Shown here in pieces: positions 45,405 through 54,271 of a stretch of 64,000 nucleotides of DNA. Both the position numbers and the translations under genes were made by a program. The notes beneath the pieces were generated by a model. That model worked only from the letters and a program-made list of their open reading frames with translations, ran no database searches and had not been told where the DNA came from. Source of the DNA: Methylacidiphilum sp. Yel (GTDB taxonomy: Bacteria > Verrucomicrobiota > Verrucomicrobiia > Methylacidiphilales > Methylacidiphilaceae); the NCBI RefSeq assembly GCF_004421185.1, contig NZ_LXQB01000029.1:1-64000 (forward strand), in the 5' to 3' direction. The first letter of the stretch is position 1. Each line of letters opens with the position of its first letter.

Positions 45405-46586
45405 ATGGAAAACGCTGCCTACAGTAACGAAAACTCTCCAAAGAAGAAAGAAAAAGAATTTGGCTTTTTTGACAAGTTTTTCAAATTCGATTGGTTTTTG
45501 TTTCTCATTGTCCTGGCTCTGTCTTTTTTCGGCATAGCCGTCATCTATAGTGCTACCTATTCAAGTTCTAGCGCTGAATTTCGCAATGCCCCCTTTTCTC
45601 AATTTCTCTGGCTTATGTTAGGTTTGGTGATTTTTTTTATCGTTGCGTTTACCGATTATCATTTTTTAGTCAAATGGAGTTGGATTCTTCTTTTGTTAAC
45701 TATTCCTCTGTTGGTTCTTGTGCTATTGATTGGCCAAACAGTCAATGGAGCCAAAAGCTGGCTTAGATTTGGGCCTATAGGCATAGAACCTGCCGAATTG
45801 TGCAAACTGGCTTTTATCCTTTTTGGAAGCTTCTGGCTCGATAGATTCAAGCATAGGCCTACAATTTCCTTTCTTACTTTATGTTTTGTAGTTGTTATTC
45901 CTTTTGTGCTCATTTTAAAACAACCTGCCCTTGGTTCGGCAGCTGTTTTCATTCCCATTCTTTTTGCCCAGCTATTTATAGGTGGGCTAAAAAAAAGATA
46001 TTTTGCCATTCCTTTAATATTGATCCTGGCCGTTCTCTTATACGCCTATATAGGTGTTTCGCATCTTGGATGGGATATTCCAGGGTTAAAACCGTATCAA
46101 ATGAACCGGATCAGAACTTTTTTTGATCCGAATCTAGATCCCCTAGGCTCTGGTTGGACAATCAATCAATCCTTGATTGCCATAGGATCGGGAAGTTTTT
46201 CGGGCAAAGGGTTCCTTAAAGGCACACAAAACATGCTCGGTTTCCTTCCTAAAAATATTGCTCATACTGATTTTATATTTTCAGTCATTGGGGAAGAATG
46301 GGGATTTGTTGGAGGAAGTGCTGTTATAATAGGAGAAGGCATCATGCTTTTGTTATGCTTGCGAGCCGCTTTTTATGCCAAAGATTTAGTAGGATCGCTG
46401 GTAGCCGGAGGGGTAGCCGCTATGCTCTTTACCCATATTTTTGTTAACATTGGTATGACAATAAAAGTTGTCCCCATTACAGGAATCCCCTTGCCTTTTA
46501 TCAGTTATGGAGGAACTTTTTTAATTATTTGTTTAATAGGACTTGGTCTTGTAGAAAGTATATGGATTCGACGCAACTTAAAGTAA
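45405..46586 (+). CDS. rodA: SEDS glycosyltransferase RodA
   Basis: I chose the ATG at 45405 (protein begins MENAAYSN), two bases after the mrdA stop; a TTG at 45399 would overlap it. 393 residues with ten hydrophobic segments. SEDS hallmarks: 'GAKSWLRFGPIGIEPAELCK' and 'HTDFIFSVIGEEWGFVGG', 'PITGIPLPFISYGGTFL'. RodA polymerises glycan strands from lipid II in partnership with PBP2. Fifth gene of the cell-shape operon; rng follows after about 108 bases. Confidence 0.93.
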   Translation: MENAAYSNENSPKKKEKEFGFFDKFFKFDWFLFLIVLALSFFGIAVIYSATYSSSSAEFRNAPFSQFLWLMLGLVIFFIVAFTDYHFLVKWSWILLLLTIPLLVLVLLIGQTVNGAKSWLRFGPIGIEPAELCKLAFILFGSFWLDRFKHRPTISFLTLCFVVVIPFVLILKQPALGSAAVFIPILFAQLFIGGLKKRYFAIPLILILAVLLYAYIGVSHLGWDIPGLKPYQMNRIRTFFDPNLDPLGSGWTINQSLIAIGSGSFSGKGFLKGTQNMLGFLPKNIAHTDFIFSVIGEEWGFVGGSAVIIGEGIMLLLCLRAAFYAKDLVGSLVAGGVAAMLFTHIFVNIGMTIKVVPITGIPLPFISYGGTFLIICLIGLGLVESIWIRRNLK

Positions 46587-46694
46587 TTATTTTTTATTCT
46601 CTCTTTTTGCTATTCTTTAGTCCTAGTTCACTCAAATCCTTTTTTTATCAACCTTTAGCTTGTCCTGACTCATCTTGCCTATCGAGTCAGACAA

Positions 46695-48281
46695 ATGGAG
46701 AGTTTCAACATGATTTTCGATCGCATTCGCCGTCTAGTACGCCATTCAAGCAAAAGATCCAACAAAGAAATTGCCATAAGTTGTGAGCCCCTTGAAAGGC
46801 GTGTGGCCTTACTGGAAGATGGCCTTCTTGAAGAGTTCGCCATTGAGAGAGGAAGCCAAAAGGAAATCGCTTCAAATATCTATAAAGGCAGAGTAAACAA
46901 TGTGGATCTAGGGCTTAAAGCCCTTTTTGTTGATATTGGGATTGGGAAAAATGCCTTTTTGCATTTTTGGGATGCTATTCCTGCAGCTCTTGATGTGGGC
47001 ATAGAACTTTTCGAAAGAAAAGGCACAAAGTCAAAAGTCCGTCCTATCCGTGCTGAAGATATTCCCAATATTTATCCACCAGGCTCTGAAGTTGTCGTAC
47101 AAGTCACAAAAGGCCCCATCGGCACAAAAGGACCGCGAGTCACAACGAACATCACCCTTGCAGGCAGATACCTTGTGTTGATGCCTTTTAATGAACAGTT
47201 CGGCATTTCGAGGAAGATCGAAGACCCCAAGGAGCGAGTACGACTCAGAAAAATTTTAAACGAACTGCGTATTCCAGAAGGCATGGGATTAATCATAAGA
47301 ACAGTCGGAGAAGGTCAAAAGACACGGTATTTTATCAGGGATTTGGCTATTCTTCTCCAAAAATGGCATGAGATAGAAAGAAAAATGAAGGAATATCCTG
47401 CCCCCGTCTTACTTTATATGGAACCAGATCTCATTGAACGAACGGTTAGGGATTTCCTGACAGATGACGTGGAAAAGATTTATGTCGACAATGAGCAGGA
47501 GGTCAAGCGGATAAAAGACCTTGTCGCAGCTATTTCCAAGAGATCCCAAAGGAAAATCATCTATTACAATGAACCTATACCGCTCTTTGAAAAATTAAAC
47601 ATCGAAAGACAAATCGACACTGCTTTTATGCGCAAGGTAGAACTGCCCAGTGGGGGATATATCATCATTGATGAGACCGAAGCTCTTGTGGCCATAGATG
47701 TGAACACAGGGAAAGCAAAAATGGGGAAAGATCAAGATAATACTATTCTTAAGACCAACATCGAAGCTGCAAAAGAAATATCCAGGCAACTTCGCCTCCG
47801 AAATATTGGAGGATTAGTTGTCATCGATTTCATCGACATGAAATCTCGAAAAGAACAGCATCTAGTCTTTGAACAGCTTAAAGAATGTATTAGGAAGGAT
47901 AGAGCAAAAATAAACCTTCTGCCGATTTCCGCTTTTGGCCTTGTGGAAATGACAAGGCAAAGGGTTCAAGAAAGCATTTGGCATTCCCTTTATATTCCCT
48001 GCCCGCATTGTCATGGCAGAGGAATGGTGAAATCACCTGAAACGATGAGCATTGAAATCCAAAGGGCCATTAATAGGGTTATCAGGCTGCATCCTGAAGT
48101 AAAAGAGCTACGGGTGATTTTAAACAGTGATGTGCTGGATAGATTGAAATCTGAAGATGAAGAACTGCTTGTAGACTTAGAAAGAAGAATGCAAGGAAAA
48201 CTCTATTTTAGAACAGATCCCCGGATCAATTATGAAGAGTTTAAAATTCTAAACGCTATCACTGGAGAAGATATTACCTGA
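46695..48281 (+). CDS. rng: Ribonuclease E/G family endoribonuclease
   Basis: 528 residues, RNase G-like length with no long disordered tail of RNase E. An S1 domain near the N-terminus ('NIYKGRVNNVDLGLKALFVD') is followed by the RNase-H-like catalytic part: Asp335 in 'AIDVNTG', Asp378 and Asp381 in 'VIDFIDM', and the zinc-link cysteines Cys436 and Cys439 in 'CPHCHGRG'. It processes 16S rRNA and degrades mRNA. The S1 segment contains an insertion of about 50 residues, as in many members. rng next to the mre genes is a conserved arrangement. Confidence 0.92.
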   Translation: MESFNMIFDRIRRLVRHSSKRSNKEIAISCEPLERRVALLEDGLLEEFAIERGSQKEIASNIYKGRVNNVDLGLKALFVDIGIGKNAFLHFWDAIPAALDVGIELFERKGTKSKVRPIRAEDIPNIYPPGSEVVVQVTKGPIGTKGPRVTTNITLAGRYLVLMPFNEQFGISRKIEDPKERVRLRKILNELRIPEGMGLIIRTVGEGQKTRYFIRDLAILLQKWHEIERKMKEYPAPVLLYMEPDLIERTVRDFLTDDVEKIYVDNEQEVKRIKDLVAAISKRSQRKIIYYNEPIPLFEKLNIERQIDTAFMRKVELPSGGYIIIDETEALVAIDVNTGKAKMGKDQDNTILKTNIEAAKEISRQLRLRNIGGLVVIDFIDMKSRKEQHLVFEQLKECIRKDRAKINLLPISAFGLVEMTRQRVQESIWHSLYIPCPHCHGRGMVKSPETMSIEIQRAINRVIRLHPEVKELRVILNSDVLDRLKSEDEELLVDLERRMQGKLYFRTDPRINYEEFKILNAITGEDIT

Positions 48282-48332
48282 AGCAGCAAAAAAGATAGGC
48301 CTAAACAAATGGTGGCTTTTTAAGGGAGAGAA

Positions 48333-48746
48333 GCCTACAGCTTTTGGACATGGAGTTCTTGTAGTGGAAATGTGGCGCAGACCGGCGGCGTGCTTCTGGA
48401 CGGCGCGAAAGGCTTGCTTGTCCACAGTCTGCGCCTCATGTGGACCGATGTGATCGCCAGTCGCACAGCCGCGTCGGCAGGCGATCGCAAACCGCTCGAG
48501 AGCTGACTGCTTGAAGTCAAATCGGTCGATGATCACGCGGCTGAGCGGGGCGCGCTTCCCCGCTTGTGGCTCGGGGTTGACCAGCTGCCTATCCCGACTC
48601 TCGCGTCTGAGAGCCAGCACCCGGAGCGACTCTTCCAAGAAGGCGCCTGCAATCTGTCTTGCCATTTCGAGCCGTATAGAAAGCTAGCGCTTGTCCGCCA
48701 GAGTTGTCCGCAGCAGCAGCTCGCAGACGAACGGCGGCGCCTGTTT
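48333..48746 (-). pseudogene. tnpB: N-terminal relic of a TnpB nuclease gene with an in-frame stop
   Basis: On the minus strand, from about 48746, translation gives 'PPFVCELLLRTTLADKR', one TAG stop (48684-48686), then 'LSIRLEMARQIAGAFLEESL' and on through 'RVLALRRESR' to 'VDKQAFRAVQKHAAGLRH'. This is the N-terminal pattern of IS607-type TnpB (FVCE.PLRTT..., R.E.AR..YNA.L.E.L..L.L...S, AF.AVQ.YA.GKRG). Only about 135 codons remain; the RuvC catalytic core and zinc finger are missing. The stretch is strikingly GC-rich, like the recombinase at 4.5 kb, so both may come from the same element family. Confidence 0.7.
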
Positions 48747-48857
48747 TCCGATTCTTCTCAGACATTCTTTTGGTCCTTGTTGTTCGATTGGTACTCCACT
48801 CAGCCGTTATGAGACACATGGATGTATAATGTAACCCCTAACGGGAAAAATCCTATT

Positions 48858-48894
48858 CCGCCTTATCCCCATGGCTGAAGCAAGGGGCAGGCGG
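48858..48894 (+). repeat. Diverged copy of the transposon-end hairpin at 41-85
   Basis: CCGCC (48858-48862) pairs with GGCGG (48890-48894), and CCCC (48867-48870) with GGGG (48884-48887) around ATGGCTGAAGCAA. It shares CGCCTTAT, CCCCATG and CTGAAG with the window's first hairpin in the same order and orientation. It lies next to the tnpB relic but points the other way, so it is not simply that relic's own right end. Confidence 0.5.
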
Positions 48895-49101
48895 CGGCCG
48901 CATTTGGTAATTTACTATCTGCAGAGTTAGGGAAAAAATTGGCTTTTCCCCACAGTTCTGAGAGTATTTTTAAAAAGCAAGGACTATTCAGGCACTAAAA
49001 AATTTGTTTTTTCACAGTCGATTTTATCCTAAGAAACCATTATAATATTTTAGTTTTATTTTATAAAATAGGGACATTAGCACGATTTGTAAGAAATTCC
49101 C
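48895..49101. other. Upstream region of serS
   Basis: AT-rich leader with a TATAAT at 49041-49046, a plausible -10 element for serS; no matching -35 is evident. No gene seen. Confidence 0.3.
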
Positions 49102-50367
49102 ATGCTGGATATCAATCTCATTAGGCATAATCTATTAGAAACTAAACGTAAGCTTTCCTCTCGTGCCAAGGGCTTGGCGCCACTCCTAGATGAGGTTTAT
49201 GCCCTCGACTCTAAGAAAAGAAATTTACAGACTGAAATCGAAAAGTGGCGCGCTTTAAGAAACAAACAAAGCAAAGCAATAGGCTTGAAAAAACTGCAGG
49301 GAGAAAAAGTCGAAGAGGAATTTGGAGCCCTAAAAGAAATTGGGTCTACAATTGAAGAGAAGGAAAAAGAGCTTGCCAATCTAGAAATCCAGCTCAATTC
49401 CCTGCTTCTTTCTCTACCTAACCTTCCCCATGAATCTGTCCCATGCGGTGGCACTGAAGCCAACCAAGTCGTAAGAACTTGGGGAGAACCACCTCAACCT
49501 AATTTCCCCTTGAAAACGCACTGGGAATTAGGCAAGGCACTTGGAATACTGGACTTAGAAAGAAGTGCAAAACTCTCTGGGAGCGGTTTTTCTCTTTTTT
49601 TAGGCAAAGGGGCCAAGTTACAAAGGGCTCTTATCGATTTCATGCTTGAAATGCATACTCAAAACCACGGGTATAAAGAAGTGTGGCCTCCTTATTTGGT
49701 AAGAGAAGCCTGTATGATGGGAACAGGCCATCTGCCAAAATTTGCCAATGATATGTATTCGATCAATAATGATGGCCTATACCTAATTCCTACTGGCGAA
49801 GTCCCTTTAACCAACTTACATAGAGAAGAAATTTTGTCTGAATCCTCTCTGCCTTTACGCTATGTGGCCTATACCCCTTGTTTTCGGTTAGAAGCGGGGA
49901 GTGCAGGCAAAGACACAAGAGGGATACTACGGCTCCATCAATTCGACAAAGTCGAGCTGGTGCAGATTACCAAACCGGAGGATTCCTATGGTGCTTTAGA
50001 AGAAATGGTCCAGCATGCTGAAAAGGTGCTGCAAGCTTTGAACCTTTGTTATCGGGTTGTATTACTGGCTTCTGAAGACATGGGCTTTGGAGCAGCCAAA
50101 TGCTATGATATAGAGGTTTGGGCTGCTGGTATTCAAAGCTGGCTTGAAATATCTTCGGTGAGCAATTTGGAAAATTTTCAAGCTAGGAGAATGAACTTAA
50201 GATACAAATCCTCCAGTGGCAAAAATATATTGTGCCATACTTTAAATGGATCTGGAACAGCGCTTCCAAGGCTTGTAGCGGCTATTTTAGAAAACAATCA
50301 AAAAGAAGACGGCCGGGTGTTGATTCCAGAAAAAATTAGGGCTTATTTTGGAGAAGAGTATTTATGA
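49102..50367 (+). CDS. serS: Seryl-tRNA synthetase
   Basis: 421 residues. The N-terminal antiparallel coiled coil (about 30-105) that holds the long arm of tRNA-Ser is followed by a class II core: 'YLIPTGEVPLTNLH' , motif 2 'FRLEAGSAGKDTRGILRLHQ' and motif 3 'NGSGTALPRLVAAILEN'. It charges tRNA-Ser. Its stop overlaps the start of the protease gene (ATGA), so the two genes are coupled. Confidence 0.94.
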   Translation: MLDINLIRHNLLETKRKLSSRAKGLAPLLDEVYALDSKKRNLQTEIEKWRALRNKQSKAIGLKKLQGEKVEEEFGALKEIGSTIEEKEKELANLEIQLNSLLLSLPNLPHESVPCGGTEANQVVRTWGEPPQPNFPLKTHWELGKALGILDLERSAKLSGSGFSLFLGKGAKLQRALIDFMLEMHTQNHGYKEVWPPYLVREACMMGTGHLPKFANDMYSINNDGLYLIPTGEVPLTNLHREEILSESSLPLRYVAYTPCFRLEAGSAGKDTRGILRLHQFDKVELVQITKPEDSYGALEEMVQHAEKVLQALNLCYRVVLLASEDMGFGAAKCYDIEVWAAGIQSWLEISSVSNLENFQARRMNLRYKSSSGKNILCHTLNGSGTALPRLVAAILENNQKEDGRVLIPEKIRAYFGEEYL

Positions 50368-52541
50368 AGTCAAAAGTTAAATTTTTAGTTCTTTTTCTTG
50401 GAACCTGTCTTTTCTGGGGACTATTCGATAAGCTTCCTGCCTATGGGGATCTTACAGAGTCCCAATGTGCTAAGGTGGCAAAAACGGTAGCTTCTCTTCT
50501 CCAACAAGCGCATTTCTCGCAAAAGCCAGCTGATGAGAAATTATCACAAGTCTTTTTAAAAGACTATTTGGATGCACTCGATTTTAGTCATATGGTTTTT
50601 CTGCAATCTGACATCGATGAATTCAATGAAAAATATGGGAAAAAACTTTTCGACTACCTTTACCAAGAGGATCTTACCCCTGCCTTTGATATTTATTCTA
50701 AATACATTCATAGACTGACTGAAAGAGAAAGTTTAATCGAAGGGCTCTTGGCTATGCCTCATGACTTTACTAAAGATGAATATTATCAAACAGATAGATC
50801 TAAAATGCCCTGGCCAAAAACAGAAGAGGAAGCCAAGGATTTATGGAGAAAAAGAATAAAATTTGAGCTTCTACAAGGCAAACTGGCCAATGAAAAACCC
50901 GAACAAACAAAAAAGACCATATCAAAAAGATACGCCAGGCTTCTCAAAGAAATGCGTGAAGCCGACTCCGAAGAAATTCTTGATTACTATCTTAATGCCC
51001 TAACCCATGCCTATGACCCGCATTCAGATTACCAATCCCCAAGCGAAGCAAAAAATTTTGAAATCAATAGCATCAAACTTTCTTTAACAGGAATTGGCGC
51101 CGTTTTAAAATCCGAAGAGGGTTATCCTAAAATCGTTAGCCTCGTTCCTGGAGGTCCTGCAGACCTGGATAAAAGACTCAAACCAAACGATCGAATCGTA
51201 GCCGTGCAGCAGGAAAAAGGAGAGCCTGTCGATGTAGTAGACATGAAGCTTAACAAAGTTGTTGAAATGATTAGAGGAGAAAAGGGGACCAAGGTTACGC
51301 TGATCGTGATCCCTGCAGATAGCCCAGATGATTCCGTCAGAAAATCGGTGACCCTCGTTCGAGACGAAGTGAAGCTGAATGAACAGCGAGCCAAAGCATT
51401 TGTGTATGAAAAAACCGAAAAGGATGGTAAAATGGAGCGACTGGGAGTGATACAGCTTCCCGGTTTTTATGAACATGCAAGCGATGACGTTGCCCTTTTA
51501 ATAAAAAGACTAGAGAAAGAGAAAATTTCTGGCCTTGTGCTCGATCTTAGAAAAAATGGAGGAGGAATGCTGGAAGAAGCTGTCAATATGACGGCACTGT
51601 TTATCAAAGATGGTCCTGTTGTGCAAGTCAAAGACTTCCGGGGTCGAGTCCAACCTTTCCTTATTTCTTCAAATAGGTATTGCTATGGAGGGCCACTTGT
51701 GGTTCTTATTAGCCGGTTTAGCGCTTCGGCTTCAGAGATTGTTGCTGCTGCCTTACAAGACTACGGGAGAGCGATCATCGTTGGGGATCAAGTATCTCAT
51801 GGGAAAGGAACCGTTCAAACTTTAATTTCGTTGTCTGATTTCATGCCATGGGATTTTCATGGGGATCCAGGTAGACTGAAAGTGACTGTTCAAAAGTTTT
51901 ATCGAATCACTGGATTGACAACTCAACAGCATGGTGTGGCCTCAGACATTGTCTTCCCCTCCCTCGAAGATTATTTAGAAATCGGTGAATCTTCTTTGCC
52001 AAACTACTTACCAGCCGATCAGATCAATCCGATGAATTTTCAAAAAGTAAACACCGGTCTGTCCACCATTGTACCTGTCCTTCAACGCCGATCGGCACAA
52101 CGAATTGCTTCTAGTATTGATTTCATCCATTTGAATTCAGAAATTGAAGTATTAAAGAAGAAAATGTCTGAAAAGCTTGTTTCCTTAAACGAAGCTCAAA
52201 GGAGAAAAGAAAAAGAAGAATTTGCTTTGCTCAAAAAGAATTATGAAACTGCAAGAGCTGAACAGAAGTCTTCCTACGATAAAATATACGAATTTGATAT
52301 TGAGTCAGTAAAGAATCATAAAGAACCAAAAATCATCACAAATACCATAGAGAAGACAAATCCTGCCACGGATAATTCTCTTGAGGACACAAAAATTTTG
52401 GATGAAAAATTCGATGATAGTTTGAATACCTCCCCCAAGAATGATTTTGTGATGCTTGAAACCCTTAATGTTCTGAAAGATTACATTTTTGCTTTACAAG
52501 AACCAAAGAACATTCTTGTGCTAAAAAATGAGAACTCTTAA
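50364..52541 (+). CDS. prc: Carboxy-terminal processing protease (tail-specific protease, S41)
   Basis: 725 residues, length and layout of Prc rather than of the shorter CtpA. Signal peptide (about 1-27), N-terminal helical domain, PDZ ('AVLKSEEGYPKIVSLVPGGP', about 230-335), and the S41 domain: 'SGLVLDLRKNGGGMLEEAVN', catalytic Ser near 454 in 'SRFSASASEIVAAAL' and Lys near 480 in 'SHGKGTVQT'. It cleaves periplasmic proteins at non-polar C-termini, including murein hydrolases. The C-terminal part is rich in charged residues. The start ATG overlaps the serS stop. Confidence 0.92.
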   Translation: MKSKVKFLVLFLGTCLFWGLFDKLPAYGDLTESQCAKVAKTVASLLQQAHFSQKPADEKLSQVFLKDYLDALDFSHMVFLQSDIDEFNEKYGKKLFDYLYQEDLTPAFDIYSKYIHRLTERESLIEGLLAMPHDFTKDEYYQTDRSKMPWPKTEEEAKDLWRKRIKFELLQGKLANEKPEQTKKTISKRYARLLKEMREADSEEILDYYLNALTHAYDPHSDYQSPSEAKNFEINSIKLSLTGIGAVLKSEEGYPKIVSLVPGGPADLDKRLKPNDRIVAVQQEKGEPVDVVDMKLNKVVEMIRGEKGTKVTLIVIPADSPDDSVRKSVTLVRDEVKLNEQRAKAFVYEKTEKDGKMERLGVIQLPGFYEHASDDVALLIKRLEKEKISGLVLDLRKNGGGMLEEAVNMTALFIKDGPVVQVKDFRGRVQPFLISSNRYCYGGPLVVLISRFSASASEIVAAALQDYGRAIIVGDQVSHGKGTVQTLISLSDFMPWDFHGDPGRLKVTVQKFYRITGLTTQQHGVASDIVFPSLEDYLEIGESSLPNYLPADQINPMNFQKVNTGLSTIVPVLQRRSAQRIASSIDFIHLNSEIEVLKKKMSEKLVSLNEAQRRKEKEEFALLKKNYETARAEQKSSYDKIYEFDIESVKNHKEPKIITNTIEKTNPATDNSLEDTKILDEKFDDSLNTSPKNDFVMLETLNVLKDYIFALQEPKNILVLKNENS

Positions 52542-52562
52542 TAGCTTTGCCTTGTAATTTCC

Positions 52563-52591
52563 TTGACAGTATTTTCTTGTTTTAGTAATTT
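52563..52591 (+). promoter_or_regulatory. Sigma-70-type promoter upstream of infA
   Basis: TTGACA (52563-52568), a 17-base spacer, then TAATTT (52586-52591). A perfect -35 with optimal spacing and a fair -10. It would give a leader of about 145 bases before infA. Confidence 0.5.
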
Positions 52592-52744
52592 GGTTTCAAG
52601 ACAAGGCCTACGTTTAGCCGATGTCAAAAAAACCAATAAAATGATATACTTAAGAAGCTTAGTGGCATGATGCCTAGATCTTATTTATTCTTACAAAATA
52701 GTCTTACAGGAAAAAAAAAGGCAAATGGTAGATAGCTTATCTCT

Positions 52745-53020
52745 ATGTCATCGACAAATTCTATTGAGCTAGAAGGAACGATTGTCGCTATCCTCCCTGG
52801 GACGATGTTTCGTGTCGAACTCGACAACAAACATCAAGTTTTAGCCCACATTTCTGGAAAAATGAGGAAAAATTTTGTCCGGCTCACCTATGGGGATAGA
52901 GTGAAGTTAGAAATGTCTCCTCATGATTTGACAAAAGCAAGAATTTTATATCGCATTGATAGGATTCATCTCCCACCCCCTCCTGCCTCACAGAAAAAGC
53001 CTCGTCAGAAACAAGTATAG
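52745..53020 (+). CDS. infA: Translation initiation factor IF-1
   Basis: 91 residues, a little longer than the usual 72 because of a Pro/Lys/Gln tail. The OB-fold signature is clear: '[20 protein letters not shown]', '[20 protein letters not shown]' and '[19 protein letters not shown]'. IF-1 sits in the ribosomal A site during initiation. It is not inside a ribosomal protein operon, so a second infA elsewhere is possible. Confidence 0.9.
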   Translation: MSSTNSIELEGTIVAILPGTMFRVELDNKHQVLAHISGKMRKNFVRLTYGDRVKLEMSPHDLTKARILYRIDRIHLPPPPASQKKPRQKQV

Positions 53021-53077
53021 AGAAAAGGTTTTTTGATTATTTAAAGGCTCGTTTTTCTGTTTTTGGTAAAGCGGGTC

Positions 53078-53953
53078 ATGGGGAAAAATATGGAACCGAT
53101 TCCTAGTAAAACAAAAAGAAGATTCTTTTTAAATGTTCTCATGTCTTCTTTTTTTAAAAAGCGAGAAGGAATCGAACATAGACCCCAATTCCCAAAAGTA
53201 AATTCCGGACAAATCTGTTTGACATGGGTTGGACACGCCTCTTTTCTTTTGCAAACCCATAAACATAACATTTTAATTGATCCAAATTGGTCGAATTGGA
53301 TGCTTATCATTAGGCGACTCAAAAGGGCAGGAATTGCTTTGGATGCTCTTCCATCAATCGACCTTGTCCTTATTACTCATGCGCACTTTGACCATTTAAA
53401 TAAAAAGACTTTGAAAATGATCGCTAAAAATCAGCCTATCATTGTTCCCAAGGGAGTAAAGAACTTAGTAAGAGGCATTGGATTTGAAAAAATTTTAGAA
53501 ATGAATTGGTGGGAAAAAACAGTAATAGATGGAACCGAAATTACTTTTACCCCTGCAAAGCATTGGGGAGCAAGAGTTTTGGCCGATTTCCACCGTGGCT
53601 ATGGAGGCTATTGCCTCAAATTTGATGGAAGATCCGTCTATCATTGTGGAGATACTGCTTACTTTGAAAAATTTTCAGAAATTGGTGAGCGACTTCACCC
53701 AGAAGTTGTTTTGATGCCTATTGGTTCCTATGATCCACCTTCAGGACGTGACGTGCATATTAATCCAGAAAAAGCTCTTCAAGCCTTTCAAGAACTAAGA
53801 GGCAAGATAATGATCCCGATGCATTTTGGAACTTATCGAATGAGTTATGAACCCCTCCACGAACCAGCCTATCGGCTGATCATGGCTGCGAAAAAAAAAG
53901 GTATCCTCTCACAAGTTTGTTTTCTTAATGAGGGAATTCCTATCATATTGTAA
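53078..53953 (+). CDS. Metallo-beta-lactamase-fold hydrolase
   Basis: About 291 residues. The metal motif is intact: 'THAHFDH' at 101-106 (from the ATG at 53078), then 'HCGDTAYF' and 'MIPMHFGT' with further ligands. The sequence is of the UlaG/NAPE-PLD-like branch ('WVGHASFLLQTHKHNILIDP', 'HWGARVLADFHRGYGGY'). Substrates may be phospholipid derivatives or other esters and lactones. An ATG at 53090 has the better ribosome site (GGGGA five bases upstream). A related gene without the metal motif lies just beyond the tRNA. Confidence 0.85.
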   Translation: MGKNMEPIPSKTKRRFFLNVLMSSFFKKREGIEHRPQFPKVNSGQICLTWVGHASFLLQTHKHNILIDPNWSNWMLIIRRLKRAGIALDALPSIDLVLITHAHFDHLNKKTLKMIAKNQPIIVPKGVKNLVRGIGFEKILEMNWWEKTVIDGTEITFTPAKHWGARVLADFHRGYGGYCLKFDGRSVYHCGDTAYFEKFSEIGERLHPEVVLMPIGSYDPPSGRDVHINPEKALQAFQELRGKIMIPMHFGTYRMSYEPLHEPAYRLIMAAKKKGILSQVCFLNEGIPIIL

Positions 53954-54172
53954 TTTTTCTAGAGGGAAGCGGACCGAAATCCTCGTTTCTCTCAAGTAAT
54001 GGAATGCAAGTAAAGCTTTATGCCTTCCTCCGGTTTTTTGGCTTGCAAGCTATCGCTCATGGAGCTAGTATTTGAACTTAAACACGCACATAATCGCCTT
54101 TGGACAATTGGTGCCGTTTCCAAAAGGCAAATGGTTATTAAGAGAACTACGAATAATTTAAATTTTGAAAGT

Positions 54173-54246
54173 GGAGCCATAGCTCAATTGGTTAGAGCAC
54201 TGCCCTGTCACGGCAGGGGTTGCGGGTTCGAGCCCCGTTGGCTCCG
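54173..54246 (+). tRNA. tRNA-Asp (GTC)
   Basis: 74 bases. Acceptor stem GGAGCCA pairs with TGGCTCC, discriminator G. D arm 'AGCTCAATTGGTTAGAGC', anticodon stem CTGCC/GGCAG with loop CTGTCAC (anticodon GTC), T arm with TTCGAGC. CCA is not encoded; AGA follows. The tRNA sits between two metallo-beta-lactamase-fold genes on the same strand. Confidence 0.95.
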
Positions 54247-54271
54247 AGAAATTTTTGGCATTTGGCACATA

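Noticed and set aside
48564-48812. Open plus-strand frame over the tnpB relic
   Set aside because: The minus strand of the same stretch reads as TnpB; the plus frame has no recognisable content.
51105-51476. 123-residue antisense frame inside prc
   Set aside because: Shadow of the PDZ region; no independent support.
54020-54271. Open frame running through the tRNA-Asp gene into the metallo-beta-lactamase-like protein
   Set aside because: The tRNA is complete and folds perfectly; the frame before 54272 has no family features. The coding start must be after the tRNA.
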